In this document: positions 44,397-52,495 of the stretch, piece after piece | Position numbering within the stretch: the first letter of the stretch is position 1 | How the letters are laid out: each line of letters starts with the position of its first letter | From: Paenibacillus sp. PCH8 | GTDB taxonomy: Bacteria; Bacillota; Bacilli; Paenibacillales; Paenibacillaceae | Reading direction: 5' to 3' | Length of the DNA stretch: 64,000 bases | NCBI RefSeq assembly: GCF_002968835.1 | Contig: NZ_PKQK01000004.1 | Location: 124,001 to 188,000 of the forward strand | Translations under genes and position numbers: made by a program | Notes under the pieces: generated by a model | Databases searched by the model: none | The model's input: the letters and a program-made list of their open reading frames with translations, nothing else | What the model was told of the DNA's origin: nothing

Positions 44397-45482
44397 TTGA
44401 GAATCCATATAATGAACCTGCAAGACGGAGATCGTCTGACAGCGGATACATTCAGCGATGCAGGATTACACGTTCTCGGGAAGGGGACTGTAATCAAAAG
44501 TGAGGATATCTCCTTGCTCATGCAGCACCGTGTAGATTATGTAGATATTGAATTGCGCGAAGAGGAAATTACTGAAGCAGAGTTTTTTGCTGCAGCGGCA
44601 AAGCATGCTTCCGGCTCTAGTACGAAGGAAGAGATGCCTGAAGAAGAAATGAAGTCCCAATTCATGCAGACTGTACATAATTATCAAAATGCTTTCCTCG
44701 AAGCTCTCACCGTTGGTAAGTTCAACGCGACCATGGTGGATGATGCACTTCAACCGATGGTTGAGGGACTGGATGAGCAGAAAGATGTCGTTCATCTCCT
44801 GATGATGCTGGAGCGGGATGACGTCAATAACTATACACACTCCATCCAGGTAGGATTGTTGTCCTTCTACCTCGCGAACTGGCTCGGATATTCTCAGAAA
44901 GAAAGTTATCAGATCAGTCGCGGTGGCTATTTGCATGACATTGGAAAGTGTAAAGTATCTCACCGGATTCGTAATAAAACAGAACCGTTGACGGCGGATG
45001 AGCAGCTTGAAATGCAGCGCCACACCATCTATGGTCATGAAATCATCAAAAATTCCATGACGGATGAAGCGACAGCCTTGGTTGCTTTGCAGCATCACGA
45101 GCGGGAAGATGGTTCGGGATATCCGATGCAACTTGGGAAAAACGAAATTCATCCGTATACCCAGATTGTGTCTGTTGCCGATATCTACATTGGGATGAGA
45201 TCCGGTAATCACGGAGGAAGCAATCCGAATCTGATTAATAACCTTAGAGATATCTATGGAATGGGATTTGGCAAACTGAACGAAAAGCCGGTTCAGGCAT
45301 TAATGCAGCATTTGCTTCCTAACTTCATCGGCAAACAGGTGTTGCTCAGTAACGGAGAAAAAGGTGTTATTGTTATGAACAATACGTCTGATATTTTTAA
45401 ACCGTTGATCAAAGTGGAGTCTGAGGAATATCGCGACCTCTCCAAAGAGCGTACACTTGCGATTGATGAATTGCTTATTTGA
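44397..45482 (+). CDS. HD-GYP domain phosphodiesterase
   Basis: Protein of 361 residues, start TTG 44397 after AGGGGG. The N-terminal 110 residues form a small beta/alpha domain often seen before HD-GYP. The HD-GYP domain follows: HSIQVGLLSFYLANWLG, GGYLHDIGKCKV (HD metal motif), RHTIYGHEII, LQHHEREDGSGYPMQLGKNEIHP (GYP motif), VSVADIYIGM. Such domains usually hydrolyse cyclic-di-GMP and so affect motility or biofilm. No membrane helix is present, so it is cytosolic. Confidence 0.9.
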   Translation: MRIHIMNLQDGDRLTADTFSDAGLHVLGKGTVIKSEDISLLMQHRVDYVDIELREEEITEAEFFAAAAKHASGSSTKEEMPEEEMKSQFMQTVHNYQNAFLEALTVGKFNATMVDDALQPMVEGLDEQKDVVHLLMMLERDDVNNYTHSIQVGLLSFYLANWLGYSQKESYQISRGGYLHDIGKCKVSHRIRNKTEPLTADEQLEMQRHTIYGHEIIKNSMTDEATALVALQHHEREDGSGYPMQLGKNEIHPYTQIVSVADIYIGMRSGNHGGSNPNLINNLRDIYGMGFGKLNEKPVQALMQHLLPNFIGKQVLLSNGEKGVIVMNNTSDIFKPLIKVESEEYRDLSKERTLAIDELLI

Positions 45483-45519
45483 TTTCGATATTCATCGGTG
45501 TTCTATATTTATATTGTAG

Positions 45520-45557
45520 ACGGGTCTCCTGTACTAAGACAGGGGAACCGTTTTTTT
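45520..45557 (+). terminator. Terminator after HD-GYP gene
   Basis: ACGGGTCTCCTGT pairs with ACAGGGGAACCGT (mismatches at two places) followed by seven T. Confidence 0.75.
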
Positions 45558-45643
45558 ATATCCTCGCATGATGTGTTGTTCGACCAGAGTGGCAGGAGTA
45601 TACTTTGCAAAGATTATATTCTCCCTCAGAAGGAGCGATTGCC

Positions 45644-46099
45644 ATGATTGAAGTAACAACTGAGATTACCATACATGCTTCGATTGAACGGTGCTTTGAT
45701 TATGCCCGTGATATTGAGGTACATACACAGACCGTCTGGAAGCATACAAAAGAACAGGCGATCGCAGGTATAACCACAGGAAGAATTGGAGCAGGGGATA
45801 CGGTCACATTTCAGGCAACCCATTTTGGCATACGACAGAAGTTGAAGTCCCGAATTGTACAATTTGAAGCACCGTTTCTCTTTGTGGATCAGATGGAGAG
45901 AGGAGCTTTCAAGAGTATGCGACATGAACATCATTTCCGTGTATGCGGAGAACAGATGACTTGCATGAGAGATACGCTACGTTTCCAAGCTCCTCTTGGT
46001 TTGCTGGGGTGGGCAACAGAACGGCTCATCCTGAAGAGATACATGCAGGCATTTCTGGAGAGTCGCAATCGTAAACTCAAAGTGATGCTGGAGCAGTAA
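45644..46099 (+). CDS. SRPBCC-superfamily protein
   Basis: Protein of 151 residues in the START/Bet v1-like helix-grip fold: TTEITIHASIERCFDYARDIEVHTQ (first helix and strand), DTVTFQATHFGIRQKLKSRI, MRHEHHFRVCGEQMTCMRDTLRFQAPLG, then a long C-terminal helix (LILKRYMQAFLESRNRKLKVML). The group binds hydrophobic ligands; its task here is unknown. AAGGAG lies 8 bases before ATG 45644; an earlier in-frame start lacks such a site. Confidence 0.8.
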   Translation: MIEVTTEITIHASIERCFDYARDIEVHTQTVWKHTKEQAIAGITTGRIGAGDTVTFQATHFGIRQKLKSRIVQFEAPFLFVDQMERGAFKSMRHEHHFRVCGEQMTCMRDTLRFQAPLGLLGWATERLILKRYMQAFLESRNRKLKVMLEQ

Positions 46100-46135
46100 T
46101 AGTATGAATTGGATAAGGGAGAGGAGAGAAGACAT

Positions 46136-46297
46136 ATGATGGACAATGAATATTATGTAGGGTGGGGCACACTTGCCTTGATAAATGCCGGACTGGCTCA
46201 GGGAAAAAACAGAAGTGGTCGTAACTGGTTTCTGATTTCCCTGTTATGTGGTCCATTAGCAACCCTCTTTATTGTGGTGTGGAATAAACTGGACTAA
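46136..46297 (+). CDS. Small membrane protein, 53 aa
   Basis: GAGAGGAGAG lies 7 bases before ATG 46136. The peptide has two hydrophobic stretches (YYVGWGTLALINAGLAQG and NWFLISLLCGPLATLFIVVW) joined by a basic KNRSGR turn, and ends NKLD. It follows the SRPBCC gene by 36 bases, so they may share a transcript, and ends two bases before the convergent MFS gene. Family unknown. Confidence 0.65.
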   Translation: MMDNEYYVGWGTLALINAGLAQGKNRSGRNWFLISLLCGPLATLFIVVWNKLD

Positions 46298-46298
46298 T

Positions 46299-47525
46299 TC
46301 AACGATTGAGATTTCGATGCATGTGACGATCGATCATCCAGAACAGAAGTGCGGCTGCACTCACACTCGCACCTAACCAGCAAACACCTGTCCAGCCGGC
46401 CCATGCATATACCTGGGTAGAAGCAATAGAGCCGATTGCACTGCCAATGGAATAAAAGATCATGTACGCTGCCGTCAGGCGGCTCTGTGCTTCAGGGCGA
46501 ACTTCGTAGATCAGGCTCTGGTTGGTAACATGTACTGCTTGAACGGCGAGATCGAGAAGGATGACACCAAGGATCAGGAACCACAGGGATTGGTGGACAT
46601 ACCCGATGGGCAGCCAGGATAAAAGCAGAATAACAAGAGAGATGCCGGTTGTTTTTTGACCAAGTCCTCGATCAGCTAATTTGCCTGCACGTGCAGCAGC
46701 CAGTGCCCCGGCAGCTCCCGCCAGACCGAATGCACCTATGACCGTATGTGAAAGGGACAGTGGAGGGGCGCTGAGCGGCAGAACCATGGAAGTCCACAAG
46801 ATGCTAAAGGCTGTAAAAATAAGCATGGCCAGCACACCGCGAACTCGCAACACGGGCAATTCACGGTACAGTTGCAGGACGGAGCCGAGTAATTGAACAT
46901 AGCTTTGTTTCAGTTGTTGAGGTTGCTGTCGTGGTAGAACAACAAATAAGGCAAGAATCCCGAGTAATGTAAGACTGGCTGAGAAGAGGTATACCGATCT
47001 CCAACCGAGCCAATCGTTTAGTGTACCTGCAATCGTTCGTGCGAGCAAAATGCCAATGACGATTCCGCTGGTTACCTGACCAACGATGCGACCGCGTTCG
47101 GATGGATCTGCCAAATGGGCAGCAAAGGCAACTAACGTTTGTGTAATTACTGCGAGTAGACCGACGATAGCCATCCCGGTGAACAACAGGGAACTGGACC
47201 GTGAGGTTCCTACCAGAACAAGTGCAACCACAGAGAAAAGCATTTGAATGATGATCAATTTACGGGGATTTAAGAGGTCACCGAGCGGAACAAGAAGAAA
47301 CAGTCCCAGCGCGTAGCATATCTGAGTTACTGTGACGACGATACCTATGGATGACGGAGCGAGGCCGAATTCTTGTGCAATGGAGTCGAGCAAAGGCTGA
47401 GCATAATAGATATTGGCTACCGCAAGTCCGCTGCACACGGCAAACAAAAGAGCGGTCAGACGAGACATGGTTGGCCTATTTTCATTTTTATCGGCCGTTT
47501 GTACATATGGAGAAGAAGTTTGCAT
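46299..47525 (-). CDS. MFS drug-type efflux transporter
   Basis: Major facilitator of 408 residues with twelve hydrophobic segments. Motifs: GLAVANIYYAQPLLDSIAQEFGL in helix 1, VPLGDLLNPRK (loop 2-3), and GQVTSGIVIGILLARTIAGTL (antiporter motif C-like) in helix 5, typical of the proton-driven exporters near Bcr/CflA and YfmO types. AAAGGTGA precedes ATG 47525. A divergent TetR gene shares its control region, which carries two matching boxes, a standard layout for efflux pumps induced by their substrates. Confidence 0.87.
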   Translation of the reverse strand: MQTSSPYVQTADKNENRPTMSRLTALLFAVCSGLAVANIYYAQPLLDSIAQEFGLAPSSIGIVVTVTQICYALGLFLLVPLGDLLNPRKLIIIQMLFSVVALVLVGTSRSSSLLFTGMAIVGLLAVITQTLVAFAAHLADPSERGRIVGQVTSGIVIGILLARTIAGTLNDWLGWRSVYLFSASLTLLGILALFVVLPRQQPQQLKQSYVQLLGSVLQLYRELPVLRVRGVLAMLIFTAFSILWTSMVLPLSAPPLSLSHTVIGAFGLAGAAGALAAARAGKLADRGLGQKTTGISLVILLLSWLPIGYVHQSLWFLILGVILLDLAVQAVHVTNQSLIYEVRPEAQSRLTAAYMIFYSIGSAIGSIASTQVYAWAGWTGVCWLGASVSAAALLFWMIDRHMHRNLNR

Positions 47526-47550
47526 GAATGGATTTCACCTTTCTATTATG

Positions 47551-47565
47551 TACTGATCGGTATGT
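47551..47565. promoter_or_regulatory. Candidate TetR box near MFS gene
   Basis: TACTGATCGGTATGT, nearly identical to the box at 47725-47739 before the TetR gene. The core TACTGATCGGTA is a palindrome with one mismatched pair. Confidence 0.45.
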
Positions 47566-47724
47566 TATGTTCCTGCATAACCATACTTTAATTGTGTGAA
47601 ACCTGTCAACAGAGAAATGGATGAGATAGGATGCTTCGTAAAATGACCTATTGATCTAAGGTTTTTTTATTCTTGTATGGATATGATTTGACTTTATAGT
47701 TAGGTTGCTATTAGAGTTTAATTA

Positions 47725-47739
47725 TACTGATCGATATAT
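47725..47739. promoter_or_regulatory. Candidate TetR box near tetR-type gene
   Basis: TACTGATCGATATAT shares 12 of 15 bases with the box before the divergent MFS gene, suggesting one repressor controls both. Confidence 0.45.
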
Positions 47740-47754
47740 AAAGAGGTGAATTGT

Positions 47755-48336
47755 ATGGTTAGACAACGGGAATTTGATACGGATAAAGCACTTGAAGCAG
47801 CGATGCATACATTTTGGGACAAAGGATTCGAAGCGGCATCTTTGAGTGACTTGACGGCTGCGATGGGCATTCAACGTCCCAGTTTGTACGCAGCTTTTGG
47901 CGGCAAAAAGGAACTATTTGAAACGGCATTTCGCAGGTACACGACTCAACATGCTGCTCAAGTAAGAGCGAAACTTCAACAGGTATCTTCAGTACGTGAA
48001 TCATTTCGTGGCTTATTTGAACATATTGGAGCAGAAGGAAGTGTAACCGAGCCCAGTCACGGTTGTTTTTGCATCAATACGATGGTTGAACTGGCTCCGC
48101 ATGATCCCAAATTCGCTGTTCTTACAAGGGAGCATCAGATGTATCTGGGTGTACTTTTCAAGGAAACGTTAGAACGAGGGCAACAGAGCGGTGAGTTGTC
48201 CGTTGACCTGAACGCAAGTGCGGTCGCGCAGTCACTGGTCGTATCCATGATTGGTTTAACTGTATTGATGAAATCAGGACCAGACCGCTTGTTTGTAGAG
48301 CAGAGCATTCAGGTTACGTTGTCTTTGTTGCAGTAA
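47755..48336 (+). CDS. TetR/AcrR-family repressor
   Basis: Repressor of 193 residues. N-terminal helix-turn-helix: DKALEAAMHTFWDKGFEAASLSDLTAAMGIQRPSLYAAFGGKKELFETAF, followed by a helical ligand domain (SHGCFCINTMVELAPHD). AGAGGTGA precedes ATG 47755, and an earlier in-frame start at 47746 is less well placed. Divergent from the MFS pump gene, which it probably represses along with itself. Confidence 0.9.
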   Translation: MVRQREFDTDKALEAAMHTFWDKGFEAASLSDLTAAMGIQRPSLYAAFGGKKELFETAFRRYTTQHAAQVRAKLQQVSSVRESFRGLFEHIGAEGSVTEPSHGCFCINTMVELAPHDPKFAVLTREHQMYLGVLFKETLERGQQSGELSVDLNASAVAQSLVVSMIGLTVLMKSGPDRLFVEQSIQVTLSLLQ

Positions 48337-48448
48337 TAGGGTGGAATTTGCTTACCAGCGATATCTATGTCTGATGGCATTGGGCAGATCAATGCAGAGT
48401 TGCTACAATATACATCAATTGAACTATACATTTACACAAAACGGAGAG

Positions 48449-48599
48449 GACAGAAATAAGCTGAGGAAGCGGAGCTAAAAGATTTCTGAAAGAAAGCTAC
48501 ATCGGAAGCATATGCCTCGCCTTTATCCCCGGATTTTTCCTTTATAAAAAGGAATCGAAGAAAATCTGGGGATAACAGCGATCAGAAGGTTGTTCTGTC
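48449..48599. repeat. Structured intergenic element (possible repeat or ncRNA)
   Basis: A 151-base block closed by GACAGAA (48449-48455) and TTCTGTC (48593-48599). Inside is a strong hairpin: TTATCCCCGGATTTT (48523-48537) against AAAATCTGGGGATAA (48561-48575), with an inner CCTTT/AAAGG stem, plus smaller hairpins at AGCT-gaggaagcgg-AGCT and TTTC-tgaaa-GAAA. No coding frame or T run fits. It may be a mobile palindromic element or a structured RNA. Nothing else is seen in the 339-base gap between the TetR and dehydrogenase genes. Confidence 0.55.
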
Positions 48600-48675
48600 A
48601 TTGTAGTGACCAGTGTTAATATTCTTTAGTACAATTTATAGATAAGAATTGAGCAGATATAGGAGGAGATCAGGA

Positions 48676-49659
48676 ATGGATACGAAGTTGCGCTGTGCCG
48701 TGTTGGATGATTATCAGAACGTTGCGCTTTCATCGGCGGACTGGAATTCCCTGCTGGATCGGGTGGAGGTTCAGACATTCAATAACTATATGGGCTCGGA
48801 GGAAAAAGTGATTCAGGAATTACAGGATTTTGATATTGTGGTCCTGATGCGTGAACGTACCCCGTTTCCGGAAACGGTTATTTCACAGTTACCCAAGCTG
48901 AAACTTCTGATTACAAGTGGCATGCGTAATGCATCCATAGATCTCAAGGCTGCGGAAAGCAGCGGGGTCATCGTGTGCGGAACCGAGGGAAGCTTCAATC
49001 CGCCAACGGAGCTCACATGGGCACTGATTCTGGGTCTGTCGAGGCATTTGGTAACGGAAAATAATGCACTTCGTTCCAATCGAAACTGGCAGAGCACCTT
49101 AGGCATAGATCTACATGGAAGAACCCTTGGTTTGCTCGGTTTGGGTAGAATAGGTACTCGCATGGCTGAAATCGCACATGCATTCGGCATGAATGTGATG
49201 GCTTGGAGTGAGAATCTGTCACCAGAGAAGGCCGATCAGCAGGGCGTCATTTGGTCCGAGACCAAAGAACAACTGCTGGCACAGAGCGACATTGTATCCA
49301 TTCATCTGGTATTAAGTGAACGTACGCGCAATCTGATTGGACAGGCTGAATTTCAACAAATGAAACCTAGTGCACTATTGATCAATACGTCGCGAGCAGG
49401 CATTGTCGATCAGGATGCTATGGTGAAGGCGTTACAGGGTGGCTTAATTGCTGGTGCAGGTCTGGACGTATATGAGCAGGAACCACTGCCGGTCAACCAC
49501 ATTATGCGGTCATTACCCAATGTCCTGGCCACACCGCACCTGGGTTATGTTACCCGTGGGAATTATGAAATCTATTATAATCACATTGTAGAGAACATGG
49601 AGATGTTCCTGAAGGGGACACCGATCAGACAACTGTTACCTTTGGAAGAAATGGGCTGA
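48676..49659 (+). CDS. D-isomer 2-hydroxyacid dehydrogenase
   Basis: NAD-dependent dehydrogenase of 327 residues that reduces a 2-keto acid or oxidises a D-2-hydroxy acid. Dinucleotide motif LGLLGLGRIGTRMAEIA, catalytic Arg in LINTSRAGIVDQDAM, Glu in LDVYEQEPLP, and His in ATPHLGYVTRGNYEIYY are all present. The substrate-binding N-terminal domain includes MRERTPFPETVI. AGGAGG is 9 bases before ATG 48676, so the earlier in-frame start is rejected. A terminator follows, and the gene appears monocistronic. Confidence 0.9.
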   Translation: MDTKLRCAVLDDYQNVALSSADWNSLLDRVEVQTFNNYMGSEEKVIQELQDFDIVVLMRERTPFPETVISQLPKLKLLITSGMRNASIDLKAAESSGVIVCGTEGSFNPPTELTWALILGLSRHLVTENNALRSNRNWQSTLGIDLHGRTLGLLGLGRIGTRMAEIAHAFGMNVMAWSENLSPEKADQQGVIWSETKEQLLAQSDIVSIHLVLSERTRNLIGQAEFQQMKPSALLINTSRAGIVDQDAMVKALQGGLIAGAGLDVYEQEPLPVNHIMRSLPNVLATPHLGYVTRGNYEIYYNHIVENMEMFLKGTPIRQLLPLEEMG

Positions 49660-49699
49660 ATTGAGACTCAGCTATAAGTGTATTAGACTCAGCGACAAC

Positions 49700-49740
49700 A
49701 AGGTGTTGCCAGAAGAGAGCATACTGGGCAACACCTTTTT
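49700..49740 (+). terminator. Terminator after 2-hydroxyacid dehydrogenase
   Basis: AAGGTGTTGCC pairs perfectly with GGCAACACCTT around a 16-base loop, followed by T5. Confidence 0.87.
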
Positions 49741-49835
49741 AGTGTCTGGGTCAGTCGTCTGGATGGTGGTAATAACGTTTTGGATATAAGGGGGTCTAGG
49801 ATGTAGTACATTCTGACTCCTAACACTCCAAATAG

Positions 49836-50873
49836 TTAACCGTGTGATCCTCGCGAAGAGGAACGAATCATGGCAACACTCGATTCACGAACGATTAGGC
49901 GCGGTTCAAATTGAATATGCTCGTAATCGCTAGTATTCATCTCCCGAATTCGCTTTAACAACAGCTCGGTCGCAAGTCTGGCTACTTCTTCCCCCATAAT
50001 CGACACTGAACTGATCTGCGGAGAAGTGACGGTGGTCCACTGATTGTTATCTATCCCCACGACAGCCACATCTTCAGGCACACGAATGCCTAACTCTTTG
50101 AAACGATTAACTAATCCAATGGCGACCATATCATTAATGGCATAGACGGCATCTGGCATATGTGTAAGTCCATAGAAATAATCTGCGGCGTTGGCCCCCG
50201 TATTCAATGAAAAGTCCTCACCGAAGTAGACGAGAGAGATATCCACATGACCCACGGCTTGCTCGTAGGCACGGTAACGTTCCTCGATAATGTCTTTAGG
50301 TGCTCCGGCATAGGCGATTCGGGTTCGTCCGATCTTGAATAGATGTTCCATCACTAATCTGCCCTCAGGTTGAGAGAGAGAGACGATATCCGCCTTCATT
50401 CCTGACTCCAGTTTCTTGCCATAATTAATCATGGAGATGGGGAGAGGAGCTTTATCGATCAATCCGGGCAATGTTTTGGGATATGCCAGGGGCATGAAGA
50501 CCAGTCCGTCCACATGCAGTTTTTTTACATTACGAATGGTTTCCAATTCGGTTCGGGCATTGCCGGCCGTATTGATCTGTACGACATGATAGCCATGCTG
50601 CTTCGCGGTTTGCTCCACAGACCAGGAAATCTCGGGAATGATGGCATTGCGTATGTCGGGTACAACGAGCGCAATCTGATGAGTTTGCCGGATCTTCAGA
50701 CTTTGTGCAGAGGTGTTGGGTACAAACCCCAGCTCTTCAATGGCTTGCATGACCGTATCCCTTGTTTTGCTGCTGATACCTTCGGAGTTGTTGATAGCAC
50801 GGGATACGGTAGCAATACCTACACCGGCACGTTCTGCTACGTCCTTAATCGTAAGTTTGTGTTCTTTGCTCAA
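49836..50873 (-). CDS. LacI-family repressor
   Basis: Repressor of 345 residues. N-terminal helix-turn-helix with hinge: LTIKDVAERAGVGIATVSRAINNSEGISSKTRDTVMQAIEELGFVPNTSAQSLK. A periplasmic-binding-like effector domain follows (IALVVPDIRNAIIPEISWSV, GLVFMPLAYP, DAVYAINDMVAIGLVNRFKELGIRVPEDVAVVGIDN). The start is TTG 50873 after GAGGT. A matching LacI operator stands before this gene and another before the divergent alcohol dehydrogenase, so it very likely controls both. The inducer is presumably a sugar or polyol. Confidence 0.92.
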   Translation of the reverse strand: MSKEHKLTIKDVAERAGVGIATVSRAINNSEGISSKTRDTVMQAIEELGFVPNTSAQSLKIRQTHQIALVVPDIRNAIIPEISWSVEQTAKQHGYHVVQINTAGNARTELETIRNVKKLHVDGLVFMPLAYPKTLPGLIDKAPLPISMINYGKKLESGMKADIVSLSQPEGRLVMEHLFKIGRTRIAYAGAPKDIIEERYRAYEQAVGHVDISLVYFGEDFSLNTGANAADYFYGLTHMPDAVYAINDMVAIGLVNRFKELGIRVPEDVAVVGIDNNQWTTVTSPQISSVSIMGEEVARLATELLLKRIREMNTSDYEHIQFEPRLIVRESSVAMIRSSSRGSHG

Positions 50874-50894
50874 TGTATGGTTACCTCACTTTAT

Positions 50895-50908
50895 CGGAAA
50901 CGATTCCG
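50895..50908. promoter_or_regulatory. LacI-type operator before the lacI-family gene
   Basis: CGGAAACGATTCCG, nearly palindromic, 22 bases upstream of the repressor start. Confidence 0.7.
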
Positions 50909-51146
50909 AATTTTAGGGATATGTATGGATTGGATGATAATCCTATATGTTGATTATAACATTTGTGCATACAAGTATCTTGTGTACAGCACCAGATTCA
51001 TACAGATGCATGTCGTGTTTCCGTGATTTCATCATATACAATAGAAGATTAACCCTCGTGGATTAAATTGTATATCATCACGAGATAGACATATTTATGG
51101 GGAAATATGTTTGACAGTGTATCTCAAATGTGACATATTTAATTTA

Positions 51147-51160
51147 CGGAAACGTTTCCG
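51147..51160. promoter_or_regulatory. LacI-type operator before the dehydrogenase gene
   Basis: CGGAAACGTTTCCG, a perfect palindrome, 38 bases upstream of ATG 51198. Same core as the site at 50895-50908. Confidence 0.75.
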
Positions 51161-51197
51161 ATTATATCAAATACTTATGATCTGGGAGATGAAACGA

Positions 51198-52246
51198 ATG
51201 AAAGCATTACGTTGGCATGGAGTGAAGGATCTACGTCTCGAACATATTGATGAACCCCAACCTGAAGAGGGTAAGGTCAAAATAAAAGTGGAATGGTGCG
51301 GAATCTGCGGTAGTGATCTGCACGAGTATACGGCAGGTCCAATCTTCATCCCGGCTCAAGCTCCACATCCGTTAACAGGGGAACAAGCGCCTGTAGTCAT
51401 GGGTCATGAATTCTCTGGACAGGTGGTGGAAGTAGGCGAGGGCGTTACCCGTTTCCAGGAGGGCGACCGTGTTGTGGTTGAACCAATCTATGCCTGTGGT
51501 CATTGCGAAGCATGTAAACAGGGAAGATACAATTTGTGCGATCAGATGGGCTTTCTGGGCTTGGCGGGGGCGGAGGAGGCTTCTCCGAGTACGTTACAGC
51601 TGCGGAAAACATGGTGCATTCCATCCCTGATTCCATCTCTTACGAGCAAGGGGCACTGGTCGAACCTTCGGCTGTAGCTCTTCACGCGGTGCGCCAAAGC
51701 AAACTGAAAGTGGGCGATACGGCAGCGGTATTCGGTGCAGGTCCAATTGGACTGCTGGTGATTGAAGCACTCAAAGCTTCGGGAGCATCCGATATTTATG
51801 TGGTGGAGTTGTCTGAGGAACGGAAAGCAAAAGCGGCAGAACTGGGTGCCATTGTGATGGATCCAACACAGTTCAATGTGGTGGAAGAGATCCATGAACG
51901 CACACAGGGCGGCGTTAACGTAGCTTATGAAGTAACCGGTGTTCCGCGTGTGCTACAACAAGCCATCGATTCGACACGCATTGGCGGCGAACTGATGATC
52001 GTCAGCATTTTTGAACAGGAAGCGCCTATTCATCCGAATTCCATTGTAATGAAGGAACGTACGGTAAATGGCATTATCGGTTACCGCGATGTTTTCCCGG
52101 CAGTCATTAGTCTGATGGAAAAAGGGTTTTTCCCTGCAGACAAGCTGGTGACCAAACGAATCTCATTGGATGAAGTGGTGGATCATGGATTCGAGGCGCT
52201 GTTGAGAGAGAAAAACCAGGTGAAGATTCTGGTGAAAGCTGAATAG
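51198..52246 (+). pseudogene. Zinc alcohol dehydrogenase (butanediol/sorbitol type), frame broken at a G run
   Basis: Medium-chain dehydrogenase of about 349 residues. Catalytic-zinc residues in VEWCGICGSDLHEY and MGHEFSGQVVEV, structural-zinc cysteines in YACGHCEACKQGRYNLC, and NAD motif AAVFGAGPIGLLVIEAL all fit. The frame shifts at G run 51566-51570. One extra G gives GFLGLAGGGGGFSEYV, the conserved form of 2,3-butanediol/sorbitol dehydrogenases, so a missing base is likely. ATG 51198 is 9 bases after GGGAG. A LacI-type operator precedes it. It would oxidise a polyol or secondary alcohol; the exact substrate is open. Confidence 0.85.
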
Positions 52247-52334
52247 AAAGTAGAGTGGCAAACGAAATAAAGAAGTGTGAAACCAAGTTGAAGTAGCTAA
52301 ATATGAAGTAGACAGCGGCAGTGAGATGATTACC

Positions 52335-52376
52335 AATAGACAACGTATCTTTCGATGCGATTGTCTATTTTTTTTT
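52335..52376 (+). terminator. Terminator after alcohol dehydrogenase
   Basis: AATAGACAA pairs with TTGTCTATT, followed by a long T run. Confidence 0.82.
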
Positions 52377-52495
52377 GTCTATATCGGGCGGAATATGTTG
52401 CATGCACGGGTGGATTTACATAGTATAAAAAGATACAATTTGTATCATCTTGGTATAAAGGTAAAAGTCATGAAAATATGAAGGAGGAAGCGGAC

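Noticed and set aside
44466..45212. 248-codon open frame on the minus strand
   Set aside because: Entirely antisense to the HD-GYP gene, with no start signal or domain.
784..51570. Phase variation by slippage at G/C runs
   Set aside because: The runs are only 4-6 bases, shorter than typical phase-variable tracts, and affect unrelated housekeeping-type genes; sequence error explains them better.
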